Below are positions 44,311 to 52,780 of a stretch of 64,000 nucleotides of DNA, piece by piece. Below the pieces are notes generated by a model. That model made no database searches. It was not told the origin of the DNA and was given only the letters and a program-made list of their open reading frames with translations. The position numbers and the translations under genes were made by a program. The first letter of the stretch is position 1; each line of letters starts with the position of its first letter. Origin of the DNA: Reyranella aquatilis (GTDB taxonomy: Bacteria; Pseudomonadota; Alphaproteobacteria; Reyranellales; Reyranellaceae); assembly GCF_020880995.1 (NCBI RefSeq), contig NZ_JAJISD010000002.1, positions 310,001 to 374,000 of the forward strand, in the 5' to 3' direction.

Positions 44311-45543
44311 TCAGATGCGCTCGATGATGATCGCCGGCGCCATGCCGCCGGCGGCGCACATCGTGACGAGGCCGAACTGCTTGTCCTGCCGCTCGAGCTC
44401 GTCGAGGACCGTGCCGATCAGGATGGCGCCGGTCGCGCCGATCGGGTGGCCGAGCGCGATCGAACCGCCGTTGACGTTGACCTTGTCGCGATCGAGATCG
44501 AGGTCGCGCACGAACTTCTCCGAGACGACGGCGAAGGCCTCGTTGATCTCCCAGAGGTCGATGTCGTTCTTCGTGAGGCCGGCCTTCTCCAGCACCTTGC
44601 GGGCCGCTGGCACCGGCGCATTGAGCATCAGCTCGGGGCTGTCACCCATGTTCGCCATGGCGACGACCCGGGCACGCGGCTTGAGGCCATGAGCCTTGGC
44701 ATAGTCGGGCGAGGCGAGCAGCACGGCAGCCGAGCCGTCGACGACGCCGGAGGAATTGCCGGCGTGATGGACATGCTCGATCTCGAGGCCGGGATAGGCC
44801 TGCAGGATCAGCGAGCGATAGGTCATGCCCTTGTCGTCGAGCGGCACATCGGCCATCGCCGCGAAGGCGGCCTTGAGGCTTGCCAGCCCCTCGCGGGTCG
44901 TCTGCGGACGCGGATATTCCTCGCGATCCAGGGCGAGCGTGCCGTCTTCCTTGTAGACGGGGATCAGCGACTTCGCGAAGCGGCCCTCGGTGATGGCAAT
45001 CGCCGCGCGCTGCTGGCTGATATAGCCCGCCTCGTCCAGCGCCTGGCGCGGGATCTTCTCGAGCGTGGCGATGGCGTCGGCGCAGATGCCCTGGTGCGTC
45101 TGCGGATGATGCAGGCGCAGGCGCAGATTGCCGTTGTCCATGACCGGCGGCCCGCTGCCGCGGCTGCGATCCATCGACATCATCTCCGTACCGCCGGCCA
45201 CCACCAGGTCTTCCATGCCCGACTTGATGCAGGCGGCGGCGAGGCTCACGGCACTGATGCCCGAACCGCAGAACCGGTCGATCGTGATGCCGCTCGCCTT
45301 GACGTCATAGCCGGCATCCAGGGCCGACATGCGACCGAGATCGCCGCTCTGCTTCGAGACCTGGGCGGCCGTCCCCCAGATCACGTCGCCGACCGCCTTC
45401 GTGTCGATCTTGTTGCGGTCGGCGATCGCCTTGAGAACGGTCGCGCCGAGCTGTTGCGGATGAATCTCCCACAGCGCGCCCTTGCCCGCCTTGCCGACGC
45501 CGCGGGGCGTGCGGCAGGCATCGATGATCCATGCTTCGGTCAT
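44311..45543 (-). CDS. Acetyl-CoA acetyltransferase (thiolase)
   Basis: 410 residues. Thiolytic or condensing acyl-CoA enzyme with acyl-accepting Cys92 in IDRFCGSGISAV, the His region NVNGGSIALGHPIGATGA and the second Cys in MCAAGGMAPA. Subgroup near beta-oxidation (FadA) thiolases. ATG 45543; 25 bp after the SDR gene, with which it likely forms an operon for degradation of an acyl-CoA intermediate. Confidence 0.93.
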   Translation of the reverse strand: MTEAWIIDACRTPRGVGKAGKGALWEIHPQQLGATVLKAIADRNKIDTKAVGDVIWGTAAQVSKQSGDLGRMSALDAGYDVKASGITIDRFCGSGISAVSLAAACIKSGMEDLVVAGGTEMMSMDRSRGSGPPVMDNGNLRLRLHHPQTHQGICADAIATLEKIPRQALDEAGYISQQRAAIAITEGRFAKSLIPVYKEDGTLALDREEYPRPQTTREGLASLKAAFAAMADVPLDDKGMTYRSLILQAYPGLEIEHVHHAGNSSGVVDGSAAVLLASPDYAKAHGLKPRARVVAMANMGDSPELMLNAPVPAARKVLEKAGLTKNDIDLWEINEAFAVVSEKFVRDLDLDRDKVNVNGGSIALGHPIGATGAILIGTVLDELERQDKQFGLVTMCAAGGMAPAIIIERI

Positions 45544-45568
45544 TGTTCTGTCCTTTCCCGGTGCCGGC

Positions 45569-46354
45569 TCAGCGTGGCGCCATGCGGATGGCGCCGTCGA
45601 TGCGGACGTCTTCGCCGTTGAAGTACCCGCAGGTGATCATCGTATGGGCGACCTGCGCATATTCCTCGGGGCGTCCCAGGCGCTTGGGGAACGGCACCGA
45701 GGCGGCCAGCGCCGCCTTGACGTTTTCCGGCGCGCGCGCCAGCAGCGGCGTGTCGAAGATGCCGGGCAGGATCGTATTGCAGCGGATGCCCTCGTTGGAG
45801 AGGTCGCGCGCCACCACGAGGGTGATGCCGACGACGCCGGCCTTCGAGGCCGTATAGGCGACCTGGCCGATCTGGCCGTCCTCGGCCGCGACCGAGGCAG
45901 TGTTGAGGATCACGCCGCGATCCCCGTCGGGCTGCGGGGCCAGCGTCAGCATGCCCGCCGCGGACTTCGTGATGCAGCGAAATGTGCCGATGAGATTGAC
46001 GTTGATGATGCGCTCGAAGTTCTCCAGCGGATACTCCTTGGGAGCGCCGGTCGTCCGGTCGAGCGATGCGGTCTTCTGGGCACCGCCGCCAACGCCGGCG
46101 CAGTTCACCAGGATGCGCTCCTGCCCGTGGGCCGCCCGCGCCTTCGCGAACCCGGCATCGACCTCTTCGGTCGACGTCACGTTGACCTTGCAGAAGACGC
46201 CGCCGATCTCCTTGGCGAGCGCCTCGCCCTGTTCCTCGTTGAGGTCGAAGATCGCGACCTTCACGCCGTGAGAGGCCAGCATGCGCGAGGTGGCGGCACC
46301 GAGGCCGGACGCGCCGCCGGTAACGACCGCGGCCACTGTCTTGTCGAGTTGCAT
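45569..46354 (-). CDS. Short-chain dehydrogenase, 3-hydroxyacyl-CoA dehydrogenase type
   Basis: 261 residues. NAD-binding TGGASGLGAATSRMLASHG, NCAGVGGGA, catalytic YTASKAG and conserved LPGIFDTPLLARAPENVKAAL. This is the type II (HSD17B10-like) 3-hydroxyacyl-CoA dehydrogenase pattern; oxidises 3-hydroxyacyl-CoA to the 3-keto form, which the adjacent thiolase cleaves. Confidence 0.9.
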   Translation of the reverse strand: MQLDKTVAAVVTGGASGLGAATSRMLASHGVKVAIFDLNEEQGEALAKEIGGVFCKVNVTSTEEVDAGFAKARAAHGQERILVNCAGVGGGAQKTASLDRTTGAPKEYPLENFERIINVNLIGTFRCITKSAAGMLTLAPQPDGDRGVILNTASVAAEDGQIGQVAYTASKAGVVGITLVVARDLSNEGIRCNTILPGIFDTPLLARAPENVKAALAASVPFPKRLGRPEEYAQVAHTMITCGYFNGEDVRIDGAIRMAPR

Positions 46355-46546
46355 GAGCGATGATCCCCCGGGATATGATGCGTGAATGATTGGCCGCGAT
46401 TGTTAGAGCATCGCGACCGCGGTTGACCAGAGGCGCGGATCCGATCCACGAAATACAGAACCGCAATCCGAAATAGACCATGGGCACCTGCCGGCACCGA
46501 GTGCGTGCCCTTGCGCTTCGAGATGGGTCGCCCGTGCCCGGTCGGA
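46355..46546. other. Intergenic stretch upstream of the SDR gene
   Basis: 192 bp between the SDR gene and the small ORF at 46547. No RNA gene, hairpin or convincing reading frame was found; the promoter of the SDR/thiolase unit should lie here (minus strand, upstream of 46354). Confidence 0.4.
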
Positions 46547-46729
46547 TCAATCCAGATCGAGCTGTCCTGCAGGCTGGCCTCGGAGCAGCGTCTTCAGTTC
46601 GGGATCTTCGGCTTTGTTTCTAAGGGTTGCTTTGCTTGACGGTCCGGCAGCCAGACCTGCGCGGGTACCGGTCCCCTCCAAAGGCAGGGCGCCTAGACTC
46701 GAATATCTCCGAGTCTCCCACTTCGCCAT
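46547..46729 (-). CDS. Unrecognised short ORF downstream of precursor 2
   Basis: 60 residues starting at ATG 46729, 43 bp after the stop of precursor 2. Basic N-terminus (MAKWETRRYSSLGALPLEG), acidic C-terminus (LRGQPAGQLDLD), no known motif and no YxxP leader. It could be a small gene co-transcribed with precursor 2, a decayed fragment, or chance. Included with low confidence. Confidence 0.25.
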   Translation of the reverse strand: MAKWETRRYSSLGALPLEGTGTRAGLAAGPSSKATLRNKAEDPELKTLLRGQPAGQLDLD

Positions 46730-46771
46730 GACTTCGCTGGCGGGTCGCGAGATGGCCAGGGAGCCGCAGGC

Positions 46772-46945
46772 CTACGTGCTGGTCTTGCTCCGGGCGCCCC
46801 TTCCCCGGCCGTCGTTCGCTCCCGAACCGCCGACAGACAGGGTGATGTCCGGCAGGGTTCCCAAGCGTTGCAGCACGGGCGCCACATAGACCCGTTTGCC
46901 CGCCGGAGCCTTGGGAGTGGCATCAGTGTCAAACCGGTCAGTCAT
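46772..46945 (-). CDS. Lasso-peptide-type RiPP precursor 2
   Basis: 57 residues. Leader 1-36 has YVAPVLQRLGTLPDIT (20-35): the same YxAP-x-L-x-RLG-x-L-x-D-x-T frame as precursor 1, Thr35 at -2. Predicted core 37-57: SVGGSGAND, then GRGRGAR and the end SKTST. Compared with precursor 1 the 21-residue cores share Gly3, Gly6, Ala7, Asn8, Asp9, Lys18, Thr19, Ser20 without gaps. Ring Ser1-Asp9 predicted. ATG 46945 follows GGGAG by 6-7 bp. No enzyme gene adjoins; the cyclase at 42394 is on the other strand. Too short for many ORF callers. Confidence 0.7.
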   Translation of the reverse strand: MTDRFDTDATPKAPAGKRVYVAPVLQRLGTLPDITLSVGGSGANDGRGRGARSKTST

Positions 46946-47151
46946 GGCGCTCCCTCACGAAGGCTCGCCGAGGCTGCATCGGGCCCCGGCCTGCATACTC
47001 TAGGCAAGTTCTTAGCCGCTGTCCCGCGCCTCGAACGACCGAAGCCCAACCGCATTGACACGGTCGCACCCGGCGATTGATGTAGCGCCCCGGCAAACCG
47101 AGGACGTGCGATCGCGCGCCGTCCGCCCGTGTAACAGTCAGGGATCCCCGC

Positions 47152-47781
47152 GTGACTCCGACGTTCCTGAGCGACTTCTTCTACGAGTTCGTCACGCTCT
47201 TCGTCATCCTCGATCCCATCGCGACGGTCCCCATTTTCCTGATGGTCACGGCCGGTCTGGACCGCAGGCGTTCGCTCCAGGTCGCGGCCTATGCGCTCGG
47301 CGTCGCGTTCCTGATTCTGCTCTTCTTCATCGTGGTCGGACGACCGCTTCTGTCGGCGCTGCACATTCCCATGGCGTCGTTCCAACTCGCAGGTTCGCTC
47401 GTGCTGCTGCTGTTCGGCCTGAAGATGGTGCTGGGCAAGGTGACGGAGGATGCGCTGAGCATGCCGGAGGATGCGACGCCGCTCCAGCGCGCGGTGTTCC
47501 CGCTGGCGGTCCCGGGAATCGCAGGCGCCGGCGCGATCCTGACAGTCGTCCTCTTGACCGACAACAATGTCCGTTCGATCGGCGAGCAGATCACGACAAC
47601 CGCGATCCTGGTCCTCTGCCTCGTCCTGCTCTTCCTCTCCTATGCGCTGGCGGGAACATTGTTCCGCCTGCTCGGCAAGCCCGGCATCGAGATCGTGAGC
47701 CGCGTGTTCGGCCTCATCCTGTCGAGCATTGCGGTCACGGGACTGATCGTCGCCATCAAGCTGAGCTTCGGTCTCGCCTGA
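47152..47781 (+). CDS. MarC family integral membrane protein
   Basis: 209 residues, six hydrophobic helices. MarC/UPF0056 pattern: EFVTLFVILDPIATVPIFL, AFPLAVPGIAGAGAILTVVLL (with PLAVPGIAGAG) and GLILSSIAVTGLIVAIK. The name comes from the mar locus, but no drug-export role has been shown; possible transport of a small solute. GTG 47152. The region 46946-47151 before it carries no further gene. Confidence 0.85.
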   Translation: MTPTFLSDFFYEFVTLFVILDPIATVPIFLMVTAGLDRRRSLQVAAYALGVAFLILLFFIVVGRPLLSALHIPMASFQLAGSLVLLLFGLKMVLGKVTEDALSMPEDATPLQRAVFPLAVPGIAGAGAILTVVLLTDNNVRSIGEQITTTAILVLCLVLLFLSYALAGTLFRLLGKPGIEIVSRVFGLILSSIAVTGLIVAIKLSFGLA

Positions 47782-47784
47782 GGC

Positions 47785-49911
47785 TCACAATCTCAGGACC
47801 CAGGCCTCAACATTGCCCTTGCCCTTGACCTCGATTTCGCCGCGCGCCTCGAAGACGAACTGGTCCTTGAGCTTCTCGTAGACCGGACGCGTGACCTGCA
47901 CCGAATCGGGAATGCCACCTGATTCCATGCGGCTCGCCAGGTTCACCGTGTCGCCCCACAGATCGTAGATGTACTTGCTCTTGCCGATGACGCCGGCCAC
48001 GACCGGGCCGCTGTTGATGCCGACGCGCAGCTTCATCGACACGCCGTGCTCCATCGCGTGCTCGCGGGTGATGTGCACCATCCGGATGGCCATGCGCACC
48101 ATGCGCTCGGCGTGGTTCGGCACCGGCACGGGGAGCCCGCAAACCGCCATGTAGGCGTCGCCGACGGTCTTGATCTTCTCGATTCCCAGTTCGCTGGCGG
48201 CGACGTCGAAGCGGGTGAACAGTCCGTTCAGCAGGGTGACGACCTCCGCCGGCGGCATCTCCGACGAGAGCTGCGTGAATCCGACGAGGTCTGCGAAAGC
48301 GACCGTGACCTCGGCGAAGCCGTCGGCGATCCCCTTCTCGCCACCTCGCAGCCGGTTGGCGATCGGCGCCGGCAGGACGTTGAGAAGAAGCTCCTCGTTC
48401 TCGCGGTTCTTCGATTCGATGACGAGGTTCTTCTGGTTGAGGTCGTCGATCATGCCGTTGAAGGCAAGGCAGAGCTGGCCGATCTCGTCGCGCGAGCGGA
48501 CCGGGACATGGGCCTCGTGATCGCCGGCCGCAAAGCGCCGCACGCCGGCCGTCAGGTCGCGCAACGGCCCCAGCAGCGAGCGGGAGAGCCAGGCGCCCGT
48601 CACGATCACGACCAGGAAGGCGATGGCGCCGACGATCATCAGGTCGCGCTTCAATCGGTAGACCGGCGCGAAGGCCTCATCGCTGTCGATCTTGGCCACG
48701 AGTCCCCACTTCACGCCGGAGACCCTGACGGGACCCCATGAGGCCAGCGTGGGAATGCCGCGATAGCCCACGATCTCGCCGAAACCTTCGACGCCTCCGA
48801 CCGCGGCCCGCGTCGCCGACGTATCGGCGTGCTGGTGCAGAATCGGGGAGCCGAAGCGCTGGATCGCGGCAATGTCCTCCTCGGGTGCCCCGCCGGCCCT
48901 CAACTCCGAGAAGTACCGGTCGCGGTTCTCGAAGAAGCTGCGGCCGCTCGAGCGTACCCGGAAGTCCGGACCGACGAGGTAGGCCTCGCCGGTCGAGCGA
49001 AAGCCCTCGTTGCGCCAGCGCCGGCCGCCCGTGACGATGCTGTCGATCTCCTCGATGGACAGCTCAGCGATCAGCACCCCGGTCACGACACCCTGGTCGA
49101 TGACAGGGGCCGCCATGAAGGCCGAGGGCAAGCCTTCCGCGGGCAAATAGGGCGAGAAATCCTCGAGACATGTCGCCGACGGATCGGGGGCACTGGCGCA
49201 GCGCGCGGCGGCGGCGGCGAGGTTGGACTGGCGATAGGGGCCGGCGCGAAGCGAGGTCGCGAAATCGGGATCCTTGTCGACCGTATAGATCACGCGCCCC
49301 GTCCTCGGATCGACGATCATGAAATCCTGGAAGCCGAGTGTCGCGGCCGCGGTTCGCATCAGCGGGTGATAGACCGCATGAAGCTTGCTGTAGGCACTGC
49401 CGTCGCCGGCGTCGTCGAGCAGATCCCGCCGCCCGTCCGGATGGGGATTACGGACGATGTAGAGGTCCTGCAGGAAGTAAGCGGCAGAACTGACCGGCAT
49501 GAACTCTGCGGTCGGCACGTTCGCCCCCAGCAGCTTGCGCACCATCGGCAGGTAGTGGCCATCGTACCACCCCTGAACAGCTTGCTTCACACCGGCCGGC
49601 ACCTCCTTCCGGTCGAACTCGTCGACCGCCTCGCGGAAGCCGCGCGTGGCATCGACGACCATCTTGGAGGCGGCGAGCAGGCGCATCTCGCTGCGGACGG
49701 TCCGGAAGTACCCCTCAACCTGATGCGCCTTGGTCTCGCGCGCCGCCGTAAGCTGGTCGAAGATCGCCCGCTCAAGCGCCTCGCGGGCCTGGATGTAGCC
49801 CAGCACCCCGGTGATCAGGACCGCCACCGCCCCCAGCAGCAGCAGGATCGCGAAAAGCTTGGCCGCCAGGCCCCAGCGAATCGGCCGCGGCTCGGCGACG
49901 GTCTCGGACAT
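47785..49911 (-). CDS. Receptor-type class III adenylate/guanylate cyclase with HAMP domain
   Basis: 708 residues. Transmembrane helix about 18-40, a large periplasmic sensor region (about 45-400, Cache-like, containing FMIVDPRTGRVIYTVDKDPDF), second helix about 407-427, HAMP, then the cyclase homology domain: metal-binding ADLVGFTQLS, KTVGDAYMAV, and YIYDLWGDTVNLASRME. Lys in IKTVGD and Asp in IYDLW fit adenylate cyclases. Makes cAMP in response to an external signal. Convergent with marC, 3 bp apart. Overall architecture clear; ligand unknown. Confidence 0.9.
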   Translation of the reverse strand: MSETVAEPRPIRWGLAAKLFAILLLLGAVAVLITGVLGYIQAREALERAIFDQLTAARETKAHQVEGYFRTVRSEMRLLAASKMVVDATRGFREAVDEFDRKEVPAGVKQAVQGWYDGHYLPMVRKLLGANVPTAEFMPVSSAAYFLQDLYIVRNPHPDGRRDLLDDAGDGSAYSKLHAVYHPLMRTAAATLGFQDFMIVDPRTGRVIYTVDKDPDFATSLRAGPYRQSNLAAAAARCASAPDPSATCLEDFSPYLPAEGLPSAFMAAPVIDQGVVTGVLIAELSIEEIDSIVTGGRRWRNEGFRSTGEAYLVGPDFRVRSSGRSFFENRDRYFSELRAGGAPEEDIAAIQRFGSPILHQHADTSATRAAVGGVEGFGEIVGYRGIPTLASWGPVRVSGVKWGLVAKIDSDEAFAPVYRLKRDLMIVGAIAFLVVIVTGAWLSRSLLGPLRDLTAGVRRFAAGDHEAHVPVRSRDEIGQLCLAFNGMIDDLNQKNLVIESKNRENEELLLNVLPAPIANRLRGGEKGIADGFAEVTVAFADLVGFTQLSSEMPPAEVVTLLNGLFTRFDVAASELGIEKIKTVGDAYMAVCGLPVPVPNHAERMVRMAIRMVHITREHAMEHGVSMKLRVGINSGPVVAGVIGKSKYIYDLWGDTVNLASRMESGGIPDSVQVTRPVYEKLKDQFVFEARGEIEVKGKGNVEAWVLRL

Positions 49912-49920
49912 GGCCCGGCG

Positions 49921-50655
49921 TCAGCCCTTCTTCGCGCCGTAGGTGCCGCCGGAGTTGATCGCGCGGATCTCGGCAGCCGTCTTGGCCTTCCGCATCTTCT
50001 CGAGCTTCTCGGCCTCGTCGGCCAGCATCGCCTGGGCGTTCTTCAGCACGGCACGCGCATGCTGGGCGGGGAATTTAACGGCGCCGTTCTCGTCCATGTG
50101 GATCAGTTCACCCGGCGCCACATCCATGCCGCCGACCGACACCGGCGCGTTGACCGACTGCACCGCCATCTCGCCGTGCCCGGCCGTGACACCGCCCAGC
50201 AGCATCTGGAACTTCATGCGGCGGATCGCATCGACGTCGCGCGACGGGCCGTTCGACAGCAGGCCGACGCAGCCCACCGCCTGCATGGAGGTCGTCATCA
50301 TCTCGCCGGCGAGGCCTGCCTTGTTCATAAGCTCCGGCGGCCACTTCTGCTGGATCACCAGGATGGTCGGCTTCTTCATGGCGTCGAGTGCGTCGACTAC
50401 GTCCATGAAGGTCAGCCGGCCGGCGAAGTTGGGATCGGGCAACCCGTACACGCAGGTGACGGCATATCCGATGATGGCGCCCATCTCCGGATACATGCAG
50501 CGGATCGAGGTGTCGGTGTACCAGTTCTCGGTCCACGGATTGTAGAGGCCGAGGCAGAGGGGGTTCTTGGGATAGGTCGCGACCACGTTGGTGATGGTCG
50601 GCGTATCGATCTTGCGCAGCTCGGCGAACAGCTGGTCTTCGGAAAGCTCGGACAT
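49921..50655 (-). CDS. RraA family protein (4-hydroxy-4-methyl-2-oxoglutarate aldolase-like)
   Basis: 244 residues. RraA fold with MGAIIGYAVTCVYG, the SNGPSRDVDAIRRM segment corresponding to the metal/substrate G-x-x-R-D loop, and GGMDVAPGELIHMDENGAVKFP. Family members split 4-hydroxy-2-oxoacids or inhibit RNase E; plausible role in aromatic or 2-oxoacid catabolism. ATG 50655; an in-frame start at 50727 extends into unrelated sequence. Confidence 0.85.
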   Translation of the reverse strand: MSELSEDQLFAELRKIDTPTITNVVATYPKNPLCLGLYNPWTENWYTDTSIRCMYPEMGAIIGYAVTCVYGLPDPNFAGRLTFMDVVDALDAMKKPTILVIQQKWPPELMNKAGLAGEMMTTSMQAVGCVGLLSNGPSRDVDAIRRMKFQMLLGGVTAGHGEMAVQSVNAPVSVGGMDVAPGELIHMDENGAVKFPAQHARAVLKNAQAMLADEAEKLEKMRKAKTAAEIRAINSGGTYGAKKG

Positions 50656-50746
50656 GTCGGTCGTTTCCCCCTGGGTATGGCTTCGTTCTTCGCGCGAAAG
50701 GCGGCGGCGGGCAAGGGCCCTGCCCATCCGGCCCCTCCCTGTCGCC

Positions 50747-51847
50747 TTACGGCACGAAAATGAGGAAGACGAAGGTCGCGAACAGGACCAGGTGGACGAA
50801 GCCGGGCAGGATGTTCGTCCGCCCCCCGCCGAAGGTCACGAGGCTGACGCCGAACGTCAGGACCAGCAGCACGATGTCATGCGTGTCGATACCCAGAGCG
50901 AGCGGCTGGTTCAGCACCATGGCCAGCAGGCTGACCGCCGGAATGGTGAGGCCGATCGTGGCGAGTGAGGAACCCAGTGCCAGGTTCAGGCTCTTCTGCA
51001 GCTCGTCGCGCCGCGCCGCGCGCAACGCCGCCAGGGTCTCGGGCAGCAGCACCAGCAGCGCGACCAGGAGACCGACCGCATCCCGCGGCGCGCCAACGGC
51101 GGTGACAACCTTCTCGACCGAGCCGGAGAAGCCCTTGGCCAGGAGCACCACCGCGACCAGCGAGACCAAGAGCTGACCGACGCTTTCCCAGAACTCGGCC
51201 GGCGTTGGGTCGCTACCGGCTTCGCCGTGACTGTCGCCAGAATCGGAGAGGAAGTAGTCGCGGTGCCGGATCGTCTGGACGTAGAGGAAGACGCCATACA
51301 GGATGAGGGTGACGAAGCTCACAAAGACGAGCTGCGTGGGCGAATAGAATGGTCCCGGCGCGCTGGTCGTATAGGTCGGCAGGATCAGCGTCAGCGTCGC
51401 CAGCGGCATCAGCACCACGAGATAGGCGTTGGCGCCGGGCAGGCGGAACCCCTGCTCGCCGTAGCGCAGGCCGCCCACGATCAGGCAGAGGCCGACCATG
51501 CCGTTGCACACGACCATGATCACTGAGAAGACCGTCTCGCGCGCGAGGCCCGCATTGCCGTCGCCCGCCAGCATGATCGACAGGATCAGCGCGACCTCGA
51601 TCACCGTCACGGCCACCGTCAGCACGAGCGTGCCGTAGGGCTCGCCCAGCCGGTGGGCGATCACATCGGCATGATGGACGGACGAGAAAACCGTCGCCAT
51701 CAGCACCGCCAATTCGATGACGGGCAGCAGGGTGGCCAGGGTCGGTGAGAGCGAGCCCCGCCCAATGGCCAGCGAGATCGCGAGGGCGATGAGGAGGCCG
51801 AGCGCAGGAACCAGCCGCCACGCCAGGGGCTTGCGCGCGGCTGCCAT
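50747..51847 (-). CDS. Calcium/sodium:proton antiporter (ChaA-like, CaCA family)
   Basis: 366 residues, about 11 hydrophobic segments. The two alpha-repeats of the CaCA family are seen in GEPYGTLVLTVAVTVIEVALIL and LLVLLPETLAALRAARRDELQKSLNLALGSSLATIGLTIPA, each with the conserved Glu. Loop SGDSHGEAGSDPTPAEF between halves is acidic. Exports Ca2+ or Na+/K+ for H+. Followed 3 bp later by the livM stop; orientation the same. Confidence 0.9.
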   Translation of the reverse strand: MAAARKPLAWRLVPALGLLIALAISLAIGRGSLSPTLATLLPVIELAVLMATVFSSVHHADVIAHRLGEPYGTLVLTVAVTVIEVALILSIMLAGDGNAGLARETVFSVIMVVCNGMVGLCLIVGGLRYGEQGFRLPGANAYLVVLMPLATLTLILPTYTTSAPGPFYSPTQLVFVSFVTLILYGVFLYVQTIRHRDYFLSDSGDSHGEAGSDPTPAEFWESVGQLLVSLVAVVLLAKGFSGSVEKVVTAVGAPRDAVGLLVALLVLLPETLAALRAARRDELQKSLNLALGSSLATIGLTIPAVSLLAMVLNQPLALGIDTHDIVLLVLTFGVSLVTFGGGRTNILPGFVHLVLFATFVFLIFVP

Positions 51848-51850
51848 CCG

Positions 51851-52780
51851 TCAGCGCGCCTGGCGGCGCTTCCACCACTCCGCGAACTCGCCGACGACTC
51901 CCTTGCGGAAGGCCAGCACGATGACGACGAAGATGGCGCCCTGGATCACCAACACGAACTCGCCCGTGAAGGCCAGGTAGTTCTGCATGGTGACGATGAT
52001 GAAGGCGCCGACCACCGGACCGATGATGGTGCCGAGGCCGCCGACCAGCGCCATCAAGACGACCTCGCCGGAGGTCGAGGCAGCGACGTCGGTGAGGGTC
52101 GCGAACTGCTGCACCATCGCCTTGGTGGCGCCAGCGAGGCCGGCCAGCGCAGCCGACAGGACGAAGGCCAGGAGTTTGTAGCGGTCGGCCTCGTAGCCCA
52201 GCGACTGGGCGCGCTGTTCGTTGTCGCGGATCGCCTTCAGCACCTGGCCGAAGGGCGAGTGGATGAAGCGGTAGATGGCAGCGTAGCCGAACAGAAAGAT
52301 CGCCAGCACGACGTAGTAGAGCACCCGATCGTCCTTGGTCGGGATCAGCCCCCCCAGCAGCGCCTTGCGCGGAATGCCCTGCAGCCCGTCCTCACCGCCG
52401 GTGAACGGCGCTTGCACGCAGAAAAAGAACACCATCTGCGCGAAGGCGAGCGTGATCATGGCGAAGTAGATGCCCTGGCGACGGATCGCGAGGGCACCGG
52501 TTACCAGACCGAGCAGGGCCGCGCCCCCGACGCCAGCCAGCAGGCCGGCCTCGGGGGCAAGGTCCCATGCCTTCACGACATGGCCGTAGAAATAGCCCGC
52601 CATGCCGAAGAACATGGCGTGGCCGAAGCTCATGAGGCCCGCATACCCCAGCAGCAGGTTGAAGGCGCAGGCGAAGAGCGCGAAGCACAGCGCCTTCATC
52701 AGGAAGACGGGATAGGCGAACAGCGGCGCGACGAGCGCCAGCACGATCAGGACGGCGTAGCCGATGCGGGTCGCGTTCAT
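51851..52780 (-). CDS. livM: Branched-chain amino-acid-type ABC transporter permease LivM
   Basis: 309 residues. Permease with FNLLLGYAGLMSFGHAMFFGMAGY, GEVVLMALVGGLGTIIGPVVGAF and IHSPFGQVLKAIRDNEQRAQSLGY. ATG 52780 overlaps the TGA of livH (ATGA). Substrate is an amino acid, urea or small carboxylate; 'liv' only names the family. Confidence 0.9.
   Translation of the reverse strand: MNATRIGYAVLIVLALVAPLFAYPVFLMKALCFALFACAFNLLLGYAGLMSFGHAMFFGMAGYFYGHVVKAWDLAPEAGLLAGVGGAALLGLVTGALAIRRQGIYFAMITLAFAQMVFFFCVQAPFTGGEDGLQGIPRKALLGGLIPTKDDRVLYYVVLAIFLFGYAAIYRFIHSPFGQVLKAIRDNEQRAQSLGYEADRYKLLAFVLSAALAGLAGATKAMVQQFATLTDVAASTSGEVVLMALVGGLGTIIGPVVGAFIIVTMQNYLAFTGEFVLVIQGAIFVVIVLAFRKGVVGEFAEWWKRRQAR

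Noticed and set aside
46614..46889. 91-codon plus-strand frame opposite precursor 2
   Set aside because: Antisense to precursor 2, no ribosome site or motif; the minus-strand frame is backed by homology to precursor 1.
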